A DNA stretch of 64,000 bases from an uncultured beta proteobacterium (GCA_903908065.1 CAIVQO010000053.1:17004-81003), one strand, 5' to 3'. Counted from the first letter of the stretch, positions 17,148 through 26,724 are shown. The notes: generated by a model not told the origin, from the letters alone. Numbers and translations: made by a program.

Positions 17148-17172
17148 CGTTGACGTCAACGTCAACTACCAT
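17140..17172 (+). promoter_or_regulatory. LiuR operator palindrome overlapping a promoter
   Basis: Bases 17140-17169 form a perfect 30-bp palindrome; the left arm is GTAGTTGACGTTGAC. It overlaps a plausible sigma-70 promoter: TTGACG (17144-17149), a 17-base spacer and TACCAT (17167-17172). It covers the liuR stop codon and sits 33 bases before the thioesterase gene, so it likely controls the operon. Confidence 0.75.
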
Positions 17173-17202
17173 TCGCCACCTGCTTCCCCGGTCGGAGTCA
17201 CC

Positions 17203-17673
17203 ATGCCCCACACCGCACGTCCCGCCCAGAAACGCTTCGAGCCGCGCAACCCCGACTGGGAAGCGACCGTGCGCGACAGTTTTTCCCGCCAGGGCGTGAT
17301 GAGCCTGATCGGCGCGGAGATGGGCGCGCTGGCCCCCGGGCATTGCGAAATCCGCCTGCGCTACCGCGACGACCTGACGCAGCAGAACGGCTTCTTCCAC
17401 GCCGGCATCACCAGCACCATCGTCGACAGCGCCGGGGGTTACGCCGGGCTGACACTGATGGCGGCGGGCGCCGACGTGCTGACGGTCGAATTCAAACTCA
17501 ACCTGCTGGCGCCGGCCGACGGCGATTACCTCGTTGCCGAGGGGCAGGTGCTGAAGACCGGGCGCAACCTCGTCATCGCGCGTGGCGAGGTGTATGCGAT
17601 CAAGAACGGCAACGCCACCCATTGCGCGACCATGCAGCAAACCCTCATGACCATGCACGGCAAGGAGAACTGA
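17203..17673 (+). CDS. PaaI-type hotdog thioesterase
   Basis: A 156-residue hotdog-fold protein likely to hydrolyse acyl-CoA thioesters. The PaaI pattern is visible: QNGFFHAGITSTIVDSAGG carries the usual His-Ala-Gly and Asp positions, and VEFKLNLLAPADGD is the central strand. It is the first gene after the palindrome and its TGA is directly followed by the liuA ATG, so it belongs to the operon. Substrate is unknown; release of CoA from branched acyl-CoA intermediates is a reasonable guess. Confidence 0.88.
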   Translation: MPHTARPAQKRFEPRNPDWEATVRDSFSRQGVMSLIGAEMGALAPGHCEIRLRYRDDLTQQNGFFHAGITSTIVDSAGGYAGLTLMAAGADVLTVEFKLNLLAPADGDYLVAEGQVLKTGRNLVIARGEVYAIKNGNATHCATMQQTLMTMHGKEN

Positions 17674-18852
17674 ATGTTAGGCATCAACTTTGACCTCGGC
17701 GAAGACATCGATGCATTGCGCGATGCGATCTGGGAGTTCGCCCGCAATGAAATCCTGCCACGCGCGGCGCAGATCGACCGCGACAACCTGTTCCCGGCTG
17801 ACCTGTGGCGCAAGCTCGGGGAAATGGGCCTGCATGGCATGACCGTGCCGGAAGAGTTTGGCGGCACCGGCATGGGCTACCTGGCCCACGTCGTGGCGAT
17901 GGAGGAAATCTCCCGTGCCTCGGCTTCGGTCGGCCTGTCCTACGGCGCGCATTCCAACCTCTGCGTGAACCAGATCCGTCGCAATGGCAACGATGCCCAG
18001 CGCAAGAAGTACCTGCCCAAGCTGATTTCGGGTGAGCATGTCGGCGCGCTGGCCATGTCCGAACCCGGCGCTGGCTCCGACGTGGTGTCGATGAAGCTGC
18101 GCGCCGACCTCAAGGGAACTGGGGCAGATGCGCGCTATGTGCTCAACGGTTCCAAGATGTGGATCACCAACGGCGGCGATGCCGACACCCTGGTCGTGTA
18201 CGCCAAGACCAACGCCGACGCCGGCCCCAAGGGCATGACCGCCTTCATCATCGAAAAGGGCTTCAAGGGCTTCAGCAAGGGCCAGCACCTCGACAAGCTG
18301 GGCATGCGCGGCTCCAACACCTGGCCGCTGTTTTTCGACGATTGCGAAGTGCCGGTGGAAAACGTCCTCGGCGGCGAAGGCAATGGCGTCAAGGTGCTGA
18401 TGAGCGGTCTCGATTACGAGCGTGCCGTGCTATCCGGTGGGCCGCTGGGCATCATGGCGGCCTGCATGGATACGGTGATTCCCTTCGTCCATGAGCGCAA
18501 GCAATTCGGCCAGAGTATCGGCGAGTTCCAGCTGATGCAGGGCAAGCTGGCCGACATGTATTCCACCTGGCAAGCCTGCCGCGCCTATGTCTATGCCGTG
18601 GCCAAGGCCTGCGACCGCGGCGACCACGCGCGCACCCTGCGCAAGGACGCCGCCGGCGCCATCCTCTACTCGGCAGAAAAAGCTACCTGGATGGCCGGCG
18701 AGGCGATCCAGACCCTGGGCGGCGTCGGCTACACCAACGAATACCCGGTCGGCCGCCTGTGGCGCGACGCCAAGCTCTACGAGATCGGCGCCGGAACCTC
18801 TGAAATCCGCCGCATGCTGATCGGCCGCGAACTCTATAGCGAGACTATGTAA
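17674..18852 (+). CDS. liuA: Isovaleryl-CoA dehydrogenase
   Basis: A 392-residue FAD-dependent acyl-CoA dehydrogenase converting isovaleryl-CoA to 3-methylcrotonyl-CoA in leucine breakdown. FAD-binding segments [11 protein letters not shown] and [16 protein letters not shown] are present. The catalytic base is placed as in human isovaleryl-CoA dehydrogenase, in [17 protein letters not shown] (Glu249), rather than in the C-terminal position used by short-chain enzymes. This separates it from the second dehydrogenase at 23354. It overlaps the next gene by one base (TAATG). Confidence 0.96.
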   Translation: MLGINFDLGEDIDALRDAIWEFARNEILPRAAQIDRDNLFPADLWRKLGEMGLHGMTVPEEFGGTGMGYLAHVVAMEEISRASASVGLSYGAHSNLCVNQIRRNGNDAQRKKYLPKLISGEHVGALAMSEPGAGSDVVSMKLRADLKGTGADARYVLNGSKMWITNGGDADTLVVYAKTNADAGPKGMTAFIIEKGFKGFSKGQHLDKLGMRGSNTWPLFFDDCEVPVENVLGGEGNGVKVLMSGLDYERAVLSGGPLGIMAACMDTVIPFVHERKQFGQSIGEFQLMQGKLADMYSTWQACRAYVYAVAKACDRGDHARTLRKDAAGAILYSAEKATWMAGEAIQTLGGVGYTNEYPVGRLWRDAKLYEIGAGTSEIRRMLIGRELYSETM

Positions 18853-19385
18853 TGAGCGCCCACATCGGGCAACAGCGGCGCGAAGAATGGCTGAAGCTCG
18901 AGGCCGAGGTACGCGCACGCTCGAAGGGCGAGGGCGTGCTGACCCTGGAAAACCTGCGCGAATGCAGCGGGCTCGAGTTGTTCCAGAAGATGATCGCCGG
19001 CGAACTGCCGCGCCCGCCGATTTCGGATACCCTGGGCTTCCTGCTGGTCGAGGCGGAGAAGGGGCGCGTGGTTTTCCAGGGCAATCCGCAGCATCGCCAC
19101 TACAACCCGATCGGCTCGGTGCATGGCGGTTTCCACGCCACGCTGCTGGATTCCTGCGTCGCCTGCGCCGTGCAAAGCACGCTCGACGCCGGGCAGGGCT
19201 ACACCACCATCGAACTCAAGATCAACTACATCCGCGCCCTGACCGATCGCGTCGGTCCGGTGCGTGCCGAAGGCAAGGTGATCCATGCCGGCAAACAGAT
19301 TGGCACCGCCGAGGGCAAGCTGTTCGACGCCGACGGCAAGCTTTACGCCCACGCTACCACCACCTGCCTGATCTTCACCGTCTGA
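18852..19385 (+). CDS. PaaI-family thioesterase
   Basis: A 177-residue hotdog-fold thioesterase. The active-site region is NPIGSVHGGFHATLLDSC, with the His-Gly-Gly seen in PaaI/YbdB-like enzymes, followed by TTIELKINYIRAL. An N-terminal helix of about 50 residues precedes the fold. It starts within the liuA stop (TAATG) and is followed two bases later by another thioesterase, so three hotdog enzymes share this operon. Substrate is unknown. Confidence 0.88.
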   Translation: MSAHIGQQRREEWLKLEAEVRARSKGEGVLTLENLRECSGLELFQKMIAGELPRPPISDTLGFLLVEAEKGRVVFQGNPQHRHYNPIGSVHGGFHATLLDSCVACAVQSTLDAGQGYTTIELKINYIRALTDRVGPVRAEGKVIHAGKQIGTAEGKLFDADGKLYAHATTTCLIFTV

Positions 19386-19387
19386 TC

Positions 19388-19825
19388 ATGGGCAAGCTCC
19401 TCGATACCTATCGCGGCACGGTCTATCCCTGGCACTGCGACCACATGGATCACATGAACGTGATGTATTACGTGGGCAAGTTCGACGAGGCGACCTGGAA
19501 CCTGATGTCACACATCGGCATGAGTGCCGCCTTCCTGCGCCAGCACCATCGGGGCATGGCGGCGGTCGACCAGCGCATCAGCTACCAGCGCGAGCTGCAC
19601 GCGGGAAATACCGTGGCCATCCGCACCGGGATCGTTTCTGTCGGCGAAAAGAAGATCATCTTCTTCCACGAAATGCGCGATGCCGACAAGGACGAAGTTT
19701 CCGCGATCACCCTGCTGACCGGTGTGCACATGGATACCCGGATCCGCAAGGCCTGTGCCTTGCCGGAACAGGTCCGGGAAATGGCGCAGTCGCTGGTGGT
19801 GGACTACGTTCTTCCCTGGTCCTGA
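19388..19825 (+). CDS. 4HBT-type acyl-CoA thioesterase
   Basis: A 145-residue hotdog thioesterase of the YbgC/4-hydroxybenzoyl-CoA type. HCDHMDHMNVMYYVGKFDEA contains the Asp-His-Met-Asn active-site segment near residues 17-36. It starts two bases after the previous thioesterase stop. Substrate is unknown; position argues for short or branched acyl-CoA in leucine or fatty-acid degradation. Confidence 0.88.
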   Translation: MGKLLDTYRGTVYPWHCDHMDHMNVMYYVGKFDEATWNLMSHIGMSAAFLRQHHRGMAAVDQRISYQRELHAGNTVAIRTGIVSVGEKKIIFFHEMRDADKDEVSAITLLTGVHMDTRIRKACALPEQVREMAQSLVVDYVLPWS

Positions 19826-19854
19826 CCTGACACGAGGATTTGGCGAAAGGACAC

Positions 19855-21024
19855 ATGAGCGAAAGAACGGCAATAGTCGGCGCTGACAGGACGGTGATCC
19901 GCATCCTCGGGGCGGACCACGCGCAGGAACTCGAGCAGGTGCGCCAGTTCTTCCGCAACTATGCAGCCTGGCTGGGGGTCGACCTTAGCTTCCAGAACTT
20001 CGACGAGGAAATGGCCAACCTGCCCGGACGCTATTCCGGGCCCGAAGGCCGGCTGTTCTACGCCACGGTGGATGGCAAGGGTGCCGGCTGCGTCGGCGTT
20101 CGCCCGCTGGCCGACGGCATCTGCGAACTCAAGCGGCTCTACGTCGAGCCGAGCTTTCGCGGCACCGGCGTCGGCCGCGCGCTGGCCCTGGCCGGGATAC
20201 GCGCCGCACGCCAGATCGGTTATCGCAAGATCATGCTCGACACGCTGCCGGCCATGCGCATGGCGGTGAAGCTGTATCGCGAACTGGGCTTCACCGCGGC
20301 ACCGGCCTATTACCAGACGCCGATCGAAGGCACCCAGTTCCTCGCCCTCGACCTCGAGAACTGGTCGGAAGAACAACTCAACAAACGCACCCTGCATCAT
20401 CTGTTCGATTTCAATCGCGCCTGGTCGAACAAGATGCGCGAAGTCGATTCCGCGTATTTCGAAAAGCTGTCGCACCTGCAGACCCCGGAGTTGCTCTGGA
20501 TCGGCTGCGCCGATTCGCGCGTGCCGGCCAACGAGATCGTCGGCCTGCTGCCGGGTGAGGTCTTCGTCCATCGCAATGTCGCCAATGTTGTGGTGCACAC
20601 CGACCTCAACTGCCTGTCGGTCATCCAGTTCGCCATCGACGTGCTCAAGGTCAAGCACATCATCGTCGTCGGCCACTACGGCTGCGGCGGCGTCAAGGCC
20701 GCACTCGACGGTGCGCGTGTCGGGCTGGTCGACATCTGGCTGCGCCACGTGCGCGACGTGCGCGAGAAACACCTGGCGGCGATCGAAGCGCTGCCCGAAG
20801 AACAGCGCCACGATCGCCTGTGCGAGCTGAATGTCGTCGAGCAGGTGGCGAATGTCTGCCAGACCTATGTCGTCCAGGACGCTTGGGCGCGCGGACAGCC
20901 GGTCACGGTGCACGGCTGGATCTACGGACTCAAGGATGGCCTGATGCGCGACCTCGGCCTGACCCTGGATGGCCCCGGCCAGCTCTCAGGCCGCTACAGC
21001 ACCGCACTTTCAACGTTGATCTGA
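19855..21024 (+). CDS. GNAT acetyltransferase fused to beta-carbonic anhydrase
   Basis: One 389-residue frame encodes two enzymes. Residues about 15-165 are a GNAT N-acetyltransferase; the acetyl-CoA loop is PSFRGTGVGRALA. Residues about 173-389 are a Can-type beta-carbonic anhydrase with zinc ligands Cys218 (WIGCADSRVP), His274 and Cys277 (GHYGCGG) and the Asp220-Arg222 dyad. No stop, frameshift or internal ribosome site separates them. In this operon the anhydrase could supply bicarbonate to the biotin carboxylase at 27519. The ATG at 19855 follows GAAAGGA; a TTG 15 bases upstream is less likely. A repeat copy is read as VGADRT near its N-terminus. Confidence 0.93.
   Translation: MSERTAIVGADRTVIRILGADHAQELEQVRQFFRNYAAWLGVDLSFQNFDEEMANLPGRYSGPEGRLFYATVDGKGAGCVGVRPLADGICELKRLYVEPSFRGTGVGRALALAGIRAARQIGYRKIMLDTLPAMRMAVKLYRELGFTAAPAYYQTPIEGTQFLALDLENWSEEQLNKRTLHHLFDFNRAWSNKMREVDSAYFEKLSHLQTPELLWIGCADSRVPANEIVGLLPGEVFVHRNVANVVVHTDLNCLSVIQFAIDVLKVKHIIVVGHYGCGGVKAALDGARVGLVDIWLRHVRDVREKHLAAIEALPEEQRHDRLCELNVVEQVANVCQTYVVQDAWARGQPVTVHGWIYGLKDGLMRDLGLTLDGPGQLSGRYSTALSTLI
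19875..19894 (-). repeat. Dispersed repeat copy 4
   Basis: Reverse-oriented copy (AGTCGGCGCTGACAGGACGG on the plus strand) near the N-terminus of the GNAT-carbonic anhydrase fusion; reads VGADRT. Confidence 0.6.
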
Positions 21025-21034
21025 AGGAACCACC

Positions 21035-21115
21035 ATGACAGTCCCCATCGTGATCGTCTCTGCCGCCCGCACGCCCATGGGCGGGTTTGGTTACGGCCGC
21101 CGGGACGCGGCTTAA
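21035..21115 (+). pseudogene. Truncated duplicate of a thiolase 5' end
   Basis: A 26-codon frame (ATG at 21035, TAA at 21113) begins MTVPIVIVSAARTPMGGF and then breaks into unrelated sequence. It closely matches the first codons of the intact thiolase starting at 21177, in protein and DNA. It has its own GAAGGA ribosome site. It looks like what remains of an earlier or tandem thiolase after deletion or rearrangement. It may still be translated as a short leader peptide. Confidence 0.7.
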
Positions 21116-21176
21116 CCCTCGCTGCGCTCGCGTTAGCCTTCACCGAAACCGCTATCGAATTTCTGAGGAGATCCAA

Positions 21177-22358
21177 GTGTCCGACCCTATCGTCATCGTT
21201 TCCGCCGCCCGCACGCCCATGGGCGGTTTTCAGGGTGATTTCGCCGCGCTGACCTGCGCCCAACTGGGCAGTGCCGCCATCAAGGCTGCCGTCGAGCGCA
21301 GCGGGCTCAAGCCAGAGCAGGTTGATGAAGTGATCATGGGCTGCGTGCTGCCCGCCGGCCAGGGCCAGGCCCCGGCTCGCCAGGCGGCTTTGGGCGCCGG
21401 CCTGCCGCTTGCCGCCGGCTGCACCACCGTAAATAAGATGTGCGGTTCCGGCATGCGCGCGGCGATGTACGCCCACGACATGCTGTCGGCGGGTAGCGTC
21501 GACGTGATGGTCGCAGGCGGCATGGAGTCGATGACCAATGCGCCCTACCTGCTGCCCAAGGCACGCGGCGGATTCCGCCTCGGCCACGGCGAAGTCAAGG
21601 ACCACATGTTCCTCGACGGACTGGAAGACGCCTACCAGAAGGGGCGCCTGATGGGCACCTTTGCCGAGGAATGCGCCGACAGCTACAAATTCACGCGCCG
21701 GGCTCAGGACGAGTTCGCCATCCGCTCGCTGACCCGTGCGCAAACCGCCAATACCGACGGCAGCTTTGCCTGGGAAATCACCCCGGTGACCGTCGCCGGC
21801 AGGAAAGGCGAGGTGGCCTTCGACAAGGACGAACAGCCGGCCAAGGCCAACCTGGACAAGATCCCGACCTTGAAGCCTGCCTTTCGCAAAGACGGCACGG
21901 TGACGCCGGCCAACTCGTCGTCGATCTCGGACGGCGCCGCGGCGCTGGTCATGATGCGCGCCTCGACCGCGGCGAAGCTCGGCGCCAAGCCCCTGGCCAC
22001 CATTGTCGGGCACACGACCTTTGCCCAGGAACCGAACCTCTTCACCACCGCCCCGGTCGGCGCGATCAAGAAGTTGCTGGCGAAGAATGCCTGGAGCGTG
22101 GAAAGTGTCGATTTCTGGGAGATCAACGAAGCCTTCGCCGTCGTTACCATGGCGGCGATGCACGACCTCGGCCTGCCGGCGGAGAAGGTGAACATCCACG
22201 GCGGCGCCTGCGCCCTGGGCCACCCGATCGGCGCCTCCGGCGCCCGCATCATGGTGACGCTGATCGGTGCGCTGCGGAAGTACGGCAAGAAGCGTGGCGT
22301 CGCCAGCCTGTGCATCGGCGGCGGCGAAGCGACGGCGATCGGCATCGAACTCGCCTGA
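21177..22358 (+). CDS. Acetyl-CoA C-acyltransferase (thiolase)
   Basis: A 393-residue thiolase catalysing reversible Claisen cleavage or condensation of acyl-CoA. The nucleophile is Cys89 (NKMCGSGMRAAM); NEAFAV and GGACALGHPIGASGAR supply the second His/Cys site. The GTG start at 21177 follows GAGGAG. In this operon it may cleave acetoacetyl-CoA made by HMG-CoA lyase, or act in beta-oxidation; phaA-like use for PHA synthesis is also possible. Confidence 0.95.
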   Translation: MSDPIVIVSAARTPMGGFQGDFAALTCAQLGSAAIKAAVERSGLKPEQVDEVIMGCVLPAGQGQAPARQAALGAGLPLAAGCTTVNKMCGSGMRAAMYAHDMLSAGSVDVMVAGGMESMTNAPYLLPKARGGFRLGHGEVKDHMFLDGLEDAYQKGRLMGTFAEECADSYKFTRRAQDEFAIRSLTRAQTANTDGSFAWEITPVTVAGRKGEVAFDKDEQPAKANLDKIPTLKPAFRKDGTVTPANSSSISDGAAALVMMRASTAAKLGAKPLATIVGHTTFAQEPNLFTTAPVGAIKKLLAKNAWSVESVDFWEINEAFAVVTMAAMHDLGLPAEKVNIHGGACALGHPIGASGARIMVTLIGALRKYGKKRGVASLCIGGGEATAIGIELA

Positions 22359-22362
22359 TCCC

Positions 22363-23226
22363 GTGGCCGACTTCGACACCATCCGTTATGCGGTCGACGG
22401 CCGCATCGCCCGCATCACGCTGAATCGCCCCGAGCGGCTGAACGCCATCGTCCCGGCAATGCCGCGCGAGATCCGGCTGGCGGTTGAACAGGCGAACGCC
22501 GATGACGCCGTGCACGTCATCGTGCTCGAAGGCGCCGGCCGCGCCTTCTGTGCCGGCTATGACCTGAAGGATTTCGCCGAAGCCGACATCGACAGCCCCT
22601 GCACGCAGTCCATGCCCTGGGACCCGATGATCGACTTCCGCACCATGAAAGGCTTCACCGATGACTTCTTCAGCCTGTGGCGCAGCTACAAGCCGACCAT
22701 CGCCAAGGTGCAGGGCTTTGCCGTGGCCGGCGGCAGCGACATCGCCCTGTGCTGCGACCTGGTGGTGATGGCCGAGGACGCGAAGATCGGCTACATGCCG
22801 GCGCGGGTCTGGGGTTGCCCGACCACGGCGATGTGGGTTTATCGCCTGGGCGCCGAGAAGGCCAAGCGCATGCTGCTCACCGGCGACACCATCGATGGCC
22901 GTACCGCGAAGGACTGGGGCCTGGTGATCGACGCCGTGCCCGAGGCCGAACTTGAGGGCGCCGTCACGAAACTCGCCGAGCGCATGGCCGGCGTGCCGAA
23001 GAACCAGCTGATGATGCAGAAGCTGATGATCAACCAGGCCTACGACAACATGGGCCTGGCCAACACGCAGATGATCGCCACGCTGTTCGACGGCATCACG
23101 CGCCACTCGCCCGAGGGGCAGTGGTTCAAGCATTACGCCGAGGAAAAGGGCTTTCACGAGGCCGTGCGCCTGCGCGACTCGGGCGAGCCGATTCCGGGCA
23201 GCAAGTCATACAAGGATTACGAGTGA
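22363..23226 (+). CDS. Crotonase-family enoyl-CoA hydratase
   Basis: A 287-residue crotonase. The CoA-binding part ARITLNRPERLNAI and oxyanion-hole segments GRAFCAGYDLKDF and GFAVAGGSDIALCCD are clear. The region between them is longer than in typical hydratases (SPCTQSMPWDPMIDFRTMK), and the C-terminus is extended (IPGSKSYKDYE), so its specificity may differ from LiuC. It starts with GTG four bases after the thiolase stop. It is followed by a hairpin-rich gap before the next dehydrogenase. Confidence 0.9.
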   Translation: MADFDTIRYAVDGRIARITLNRPERLNAIVPAMPREIRLAVEQANADDAVHVIVLEGAGRAFCAGYDLKDFAEADIDSPCTQSMPWDPMIDFRTMKGFTDDFFSLWRSYKPTIAKVQGFAVAGGSDIALCCDLVVMAEDAKIGYMPARVWGCPTTAMWVYRLGAEKAKRMLLTGDTIDGRTAKDWGLVIDAVPEAELEGAVTKLAERMAGVPKNQLMMQKLMINQAYDNMGLANTQMIATLFDGITRHSPEGQWFKHYAEEKGFHEAVRLRDSGEPIPGSKSYKDYE

Positions 23227-23241
23227 CGACCTTTCCCCCGT

Positions 23242-23350
23242 CCCCCTTCCCGAAGAAGGGGGTGACCACGGTTCAGGGGCCCGGCCTGCGGCCTGGCCCC
23301 TTCAGGTTAATTGAACGGCTGTCTCCTTGGGGCGGCCCTGCGGAGACAGC
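23242..23350 (+). promoter_or_regulatory. Three intercistronic hairpins before acyl-CoA dehydrogenase
   Basis: Hairpin 1 pairs CCCCCTT (23242-23248) with AAGGGGG (23256-23262). Hairpin 2 pairs GGGGCC (23276-23281) with GGCCCC (23295-23300). Hairpin 3 pairs GCTGTCTCC (23318-23326) with GGAGACAGC (23342-23350). The GGAG in the right arm of hairpin 3 is the only good ribosome site for the next ATG, so folding could hide it. Confidence 0.55.
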
Positions 23351-23353
23351 AAG

Positions 23354-24487
23354 ATGGTATTGACCGAGGAACAGGAACAGATCCGCGACATGCTGCGCGA
23401 CTTCGCGCGCGAGCAGCTGGCGCCCAAGGCGGCCGAGTGGGACAGGACGGCGCACTTCCCGCGTGAGGAACTGCGGGCGCTCGGAGAACTGGGCTGCTGC
23501 GGCATGGTGGTGCCCGAGCAATGGAACGGTGCCGGACTGAACTACGTTTCGCTGGCGCTGGCCCTGGAGGAAATCGCGGCCGGCGATGGCGCGACATCCA
23601 CCATCATCAGCGTGCAGAACTCGGTGGTGTGCGGCCCGATCAATGCGTTCGGCACGGATGCCCAGAAGGAGACATACCTGAGGAAGCTGGCCAGCGGCGA
23701 GTGGCTGGGCTGCTTCTGCCTCACCGAGCCGCATGTCGGCTCCGACGCCGCCGCGATCCGGACCAAGGCCGTCCGCGATGGTGACCACTGGGTGCTCAAC
23801 GGCGTCAAGCAGTTCATCACCACGGGCAAGAACGCCAATGTGGCGGTTGTGTTTGCCGTCACCGACCCGGGCGCCGGCAAGAAAGGCATCTCGGCCTTCA
23901 TCGTGCCCACCGATACCCCCGGGTACATAGTGGCCCGCGTCGAGGAAAAGCTCGGTCAGCACGCCTCCGACACGGCACAGATCCTGTTCGAGAATTGCCG
24001 CATCCCGGCCGAGAACCTGCTGGGCGGCGAGGGCCAGGGCTACCGCATCGCGCTGGCCAACCTGGAAGGTGGTCGCATCGGCATCGCCGCCCAGTCCGTG
24101 GGCATGGCGCGCGCGGCCTTCGAGGCGGCGCTGGCCTATTCGCACGAACGTGAAAGTTTCGGCAAGCCAATCTTCGAGCACCAGGCGCTCAACTTCCGCT
24201 TGGCCGACATGGCGACGCAGATCGAGGCGGCGCGGCAACTGGTGCATCACGCCGCGAGCCTGCGCGATGCCGGCAGGCCCTGCCTCAAGGAAGCCTCGAT
24301 GGCCAAGCTGTTCGCTTCCGAAATGGCGGAGCGCGTCTGTTCCGATGCGATCCAGATCCACGGCGGCTATGGCTACGTGAACGACTTCCCGGTCGAACGG
24401 ATATACCGCGACGTGCGTGTCTGCCAGATCTACGAGGGCGCGTCGGACATCCAGCGGCTGGTGATCGGCCGTTCGCTTTCGGTTTGA
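23354..24487 (+). CDS. Acyl-CoA dehydrogenase (short-chain type)
   Basis: A 377-residue FAD-dependent acyl-CoA dehydrogenase. FAD segments [13 protein letters not shown] and [15 protein letters not shown] are present. The catalytic Glu361 is at the C-terminal position ([17 protein letters not shown]), as in short-chain, medium-chain and isobutyryl-CoA enzymes, unlike LiuA upstream. It therefore probably handles a straight-chain or other branched acyl-CoA. The start is ATG 23354, with a Shine-Dalgarno site inside a hairpin. The HCCA-isomerase-like gene follows 15 bases later. Confidence 0.93.
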   Translation: MVLTEEQEQIRDMLRDFAREQLAPKAAEWDRTAHFPREELRALGELGCCGMVVPEQWNGAGLNYVSLALALEEIAAGDGATSTIISVQNSVVCGPINAFGTDAQKETYLRKLASGEWLGCFCLTEPHVGSDAAAIRTKAVRDGDHWVLNGVKQFITTGKNANVAVVFAVTDPGAGKKGISAFIVPTDTPGYIVARVEEKLGQHASDTAQILFENCRIPAENLLGGEGQGYRIALANLEGGRIGIAAQSVGMARAAFEAALAYSHERESFGKPIFEHQALNFRLADMATQIEAARQLVHHAASLRDAGRPCLKEASMAKLFASEMAERVCSDAIQIHGGYGYVNDFPVERIYRDVRVCQIYEGASDIQRLVIGRSLSV

Positions 24488-24502
24488 TCAAGGAAAAAAT
24501 TC

Positions 24503-25105
24503 ATGAGCGAACCCATCACCTTCTACTTCGACTTCACCTCCCCCTATTCCTACCTGGCCAGCGAGCGCATCGACGAACTCGCGGCGAAGTACGGGCGCAA
24601 GGTCAAATGGCGGCCCGTCATGCTCGGAGCCGCCTTCAAGGCCTCGGGCATGCCGCTGCTGGTCACGATTCCCTTGAAGGGCGAGTACAGCAAGCGCGAT
24701 TTCGACCGCTCGGCGCGCTTCATGGGCATCCCTTACCAGTTCCCGCCGAAGTTCCCGGTGGCCAGCCTTGCTGCGGCACGTGCCTACTACTGGCTGCACG
24801 GGCAGGACTGCGCAAAGGCGCGCGAGTTCGCGCACGCCGTGTTCCGCGCCTACTGGATCGAGGGCCGTGACATCAGCGACACGGCGGTGGTGCTCGCGAT
24901 TGCCGCTAGCCTGGGCCTGGAAGTCGGCGCCTGCGAGACGGCGATCGCCACCCAGGAAATCAAGGACAGGGTGAGGAACGAGACCGACGCGGCGATTGCC
25001 CAGGGCATGTTCGGCGCGCCGTATTTCATGGTTGACGGAGAGCCCTTCTGGGGCGCCGACCGCCTGCCGCAGATCGAGAAGTGGCTGCAAACCGGAGGAT
25101 TCTGA
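24503..25105 (+). CDS. 2-hydroxychromene-2-carboxylate isomerase-like protein
   Basis: A 200-residue thioredoxin-fold protein of the HCCA isomerase/GST-kappa group of the DsbA superfamily. [16 protein letters not shown] holds the Ser-Pro-Tyr active-site start and [20 protein letters not shown] is the usual C-terminal block. Family members use glutathione; the true substrate here is unknown. It overlaps the carboxylase beta gene by one base (TGATG). One dispersed-repeat copy is read in frame as EVGACET. Confidence 0.88.
   Translation: MSEPITFYFDFTSPYSYLASERIDELAAKYGRKVKWRPVMLGAAFKASGMPLLVTIPLKGEYSKRDFDRSARFMGIPYQFPPKFPVASLAAARAYYWLHGQDCAKAREFAHAVFRAYWIEGRDISDTAVVLAIAASLGLEVGACETAIATQEIKDRVRNETDAAIAQGMFGAPYFMVDGEPFWGADRLPQIEKWLQTGGF
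24919..24942 (-). repeat. Dispersed repeat copy 5
   Basis: Reverse-oriented, more diverged copy in the HCCA-isomerase-like gene; reads EVGACET. About 20 of 24 bases match the consensus. Confidence 0.5.
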
Positions 25106-26712
25106 TGTCCATCATCAAGTCGAAGCTGAATACGCGCGCGGATGACTACCGCGCCAATGTCACTGCCATGCAGGCCCTGGTCGACGACCTGCGCGAGAAG
25201 ACCGCGCTGGTGTCGCAAGGCGGCCCAGAGGAGCATCGCAAGAAGCACATCGCACGCGGCAAGTTGTTGCCGCGCGAGCGCATCAACGGCCTGCTCGACC
25301 CCGGCGCGCCCTTCCTCGAACTGTCGGCCATGGCCGGCTGGAACATGTTCAACAACGAGGTCGCCTCGGGCGGCGTGGTCACCGGCATTGGCCGCGTGCA
25401 GGGCGTCGAATGCATGATCGTCGCCAACGACGCCACGGTGAAGGGCGGCTCCTACTACCCGATCACGGTCAAGAAGCACCTGCGGGCGCAGGAGATCGCG
25501 GCGCAGAACCGCTTGCCTTGCATCTATCTGGTCGACTCTGGCGGCGCCAACCTGCCGACCCAGGACGAAGTCTTCCCCGATCGCGACCACTTCGGCCGCA
25601 TCTTCTTCAACCAGGCCAACATGAGCGCCGCCGGCATCCCGCAGATCGGCGTCGTCATGGGCTCCTGCACCGCCGGCGGAGCCTATGTGCCGGCGATGTC
25701 GGACGAATCCATCATCGTCAAGAACCAGGGCACCATCTTCCTCGGCGGTCCGCCGCTGGTGAAGGCGGCCACGGGCGAGGTGGTGAGCGCGGAAGACCTC
25801 GGCGGCGGCGACGTGCATACGCGCATTTCCGGCGTCTGCGACCACCTCGCCGAGAATGACCACCATGCGCTGTCGATCGCCCGCCGCGTGGTCGGCAACC
25901 TGAACTGGAAGAAGCCGATGTCGCTTGACCTGGCGACGCCGGAGGATCCGCTCTACGATCCGGCCGAACTGATGGGCATCATTCCCGCCGATCCGCGCAA
26001 GCCTTACGACGTGCGCGAGGTGATCGCCCGCGTGGTCGACGGCTCGCGCCTCGACGAATTCAAGTCGCGTTACGGCACGACGCTGGTCACCGGCTTCGCC
26101 CGCATCCACGGTTATCCGATCGGCATCGTCGCCAACAATGGCATCCTGTTTGGCGAATCGGCGCAGAAGGGCGCCCACTTCATCGAGCTTTGCGCCCAGC
26201 GCGGCATCCCGCTGCTCTTCATCCAGAACATCACCGGCTTCATGGTCGGCCGCAAGTACGAAAACAGTGGCATCGCCAAGGACGGCGCGAAGATGGTCAC
26301 CGCCGTGGCGACGGCTCAGGTGCCGAAGTTCACCATGATCATCGGCGGCAGCTTCGGCGCCGGCAACTACGGCATGTGCGGCCGCGCCTATAGCCCGCGC
26401 CTGCTGTGGATCTGGCCCAATGCGCGGGTCTCGGTGATGGGCGGCGAGCAGGCCGCCTCGGTGCTGTCCACCATCAAGCGCGATGCCATGGAAGCCGTCG
26501 GCAAGACCTGGCCCAAGGACGACGAGGAGGCATTCAAGGCGCCGATCCGTGCCCAGTACGAACATCAAGGCCATCCCTATTACGCCACGGCGCGCCTGTG
26601 GGACGACGGCATCGTCGATCCGGTGCAGACCCGCCGCACCCTGGGCCTGGGCATCTCGGCCTCGCTCAACGCACCGATCCTGCCGACCAAGTTCGGCGTT
26701 TTCAGAATGTAG
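25105..26712 (+). CDS. liuB: 3-methylcrotonyl-CoA carboxylase, beta subunit
   Basis: A 535-residue carboxyltransferase subunit that moves CO2 from biotin to 3-methylcrotonyl-CoA. Carboxyltransferase signatures include [34 protein letters not shown] and [18 protein letters not shown], all typical of MccB. The ATG at 25105 follows GGAGG and overlaps the previous stop. The partner alpha subunit is encoded two genes later, in the conserved liuBCD order. Confidence 0.96.
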   Translation: MSIIKSKLNTRADDYRANVTAMQALVDDLREKTALVSQGGPEEHRKKHIARGKLLPRERINGLLDPGAPFLELSAMAGWNMFNNEVASGGVVTGIGRVQGVECMIVANDATVKGGSYYPITVKKHLRAQEIAAQNRLPCIYLVDSGGANLPTQDEVFPDRDHFGRIFFNQANMSAAGIPQIGVVMGSCTAGGAYVPAMSDESIIVKNQGTIFLGGPPLVKAATGEVVSAEDLGGGDVHTRISGVCDHLAENDHHALSIARRVVGNLNWKKPMSLDLATPEDPLYDPAELMGIIPADPRKPYDVREVIARVVDGSRLDEFKSRYGTTLVTGFARIHGYPIGIVANNGILFGESAQKGAHFIELCAQRGIPLLFIQNITGFMVGRKYENSGIAKDGAKMVTAVATAQVPKFTMIIGGSFGAGNYGMCGRAYSPRLLWIWPNARVSVMGGEQAASVLSTIKRDAMEAVGKTWPKDDEEAFKAPIRAQYEHQGHPYYATARLWDDGIVDPVQTRRTLGLGISASLNAPILPTKFGVFRM

Positions 26713-26724
26713 CCCGGAGCGCCC

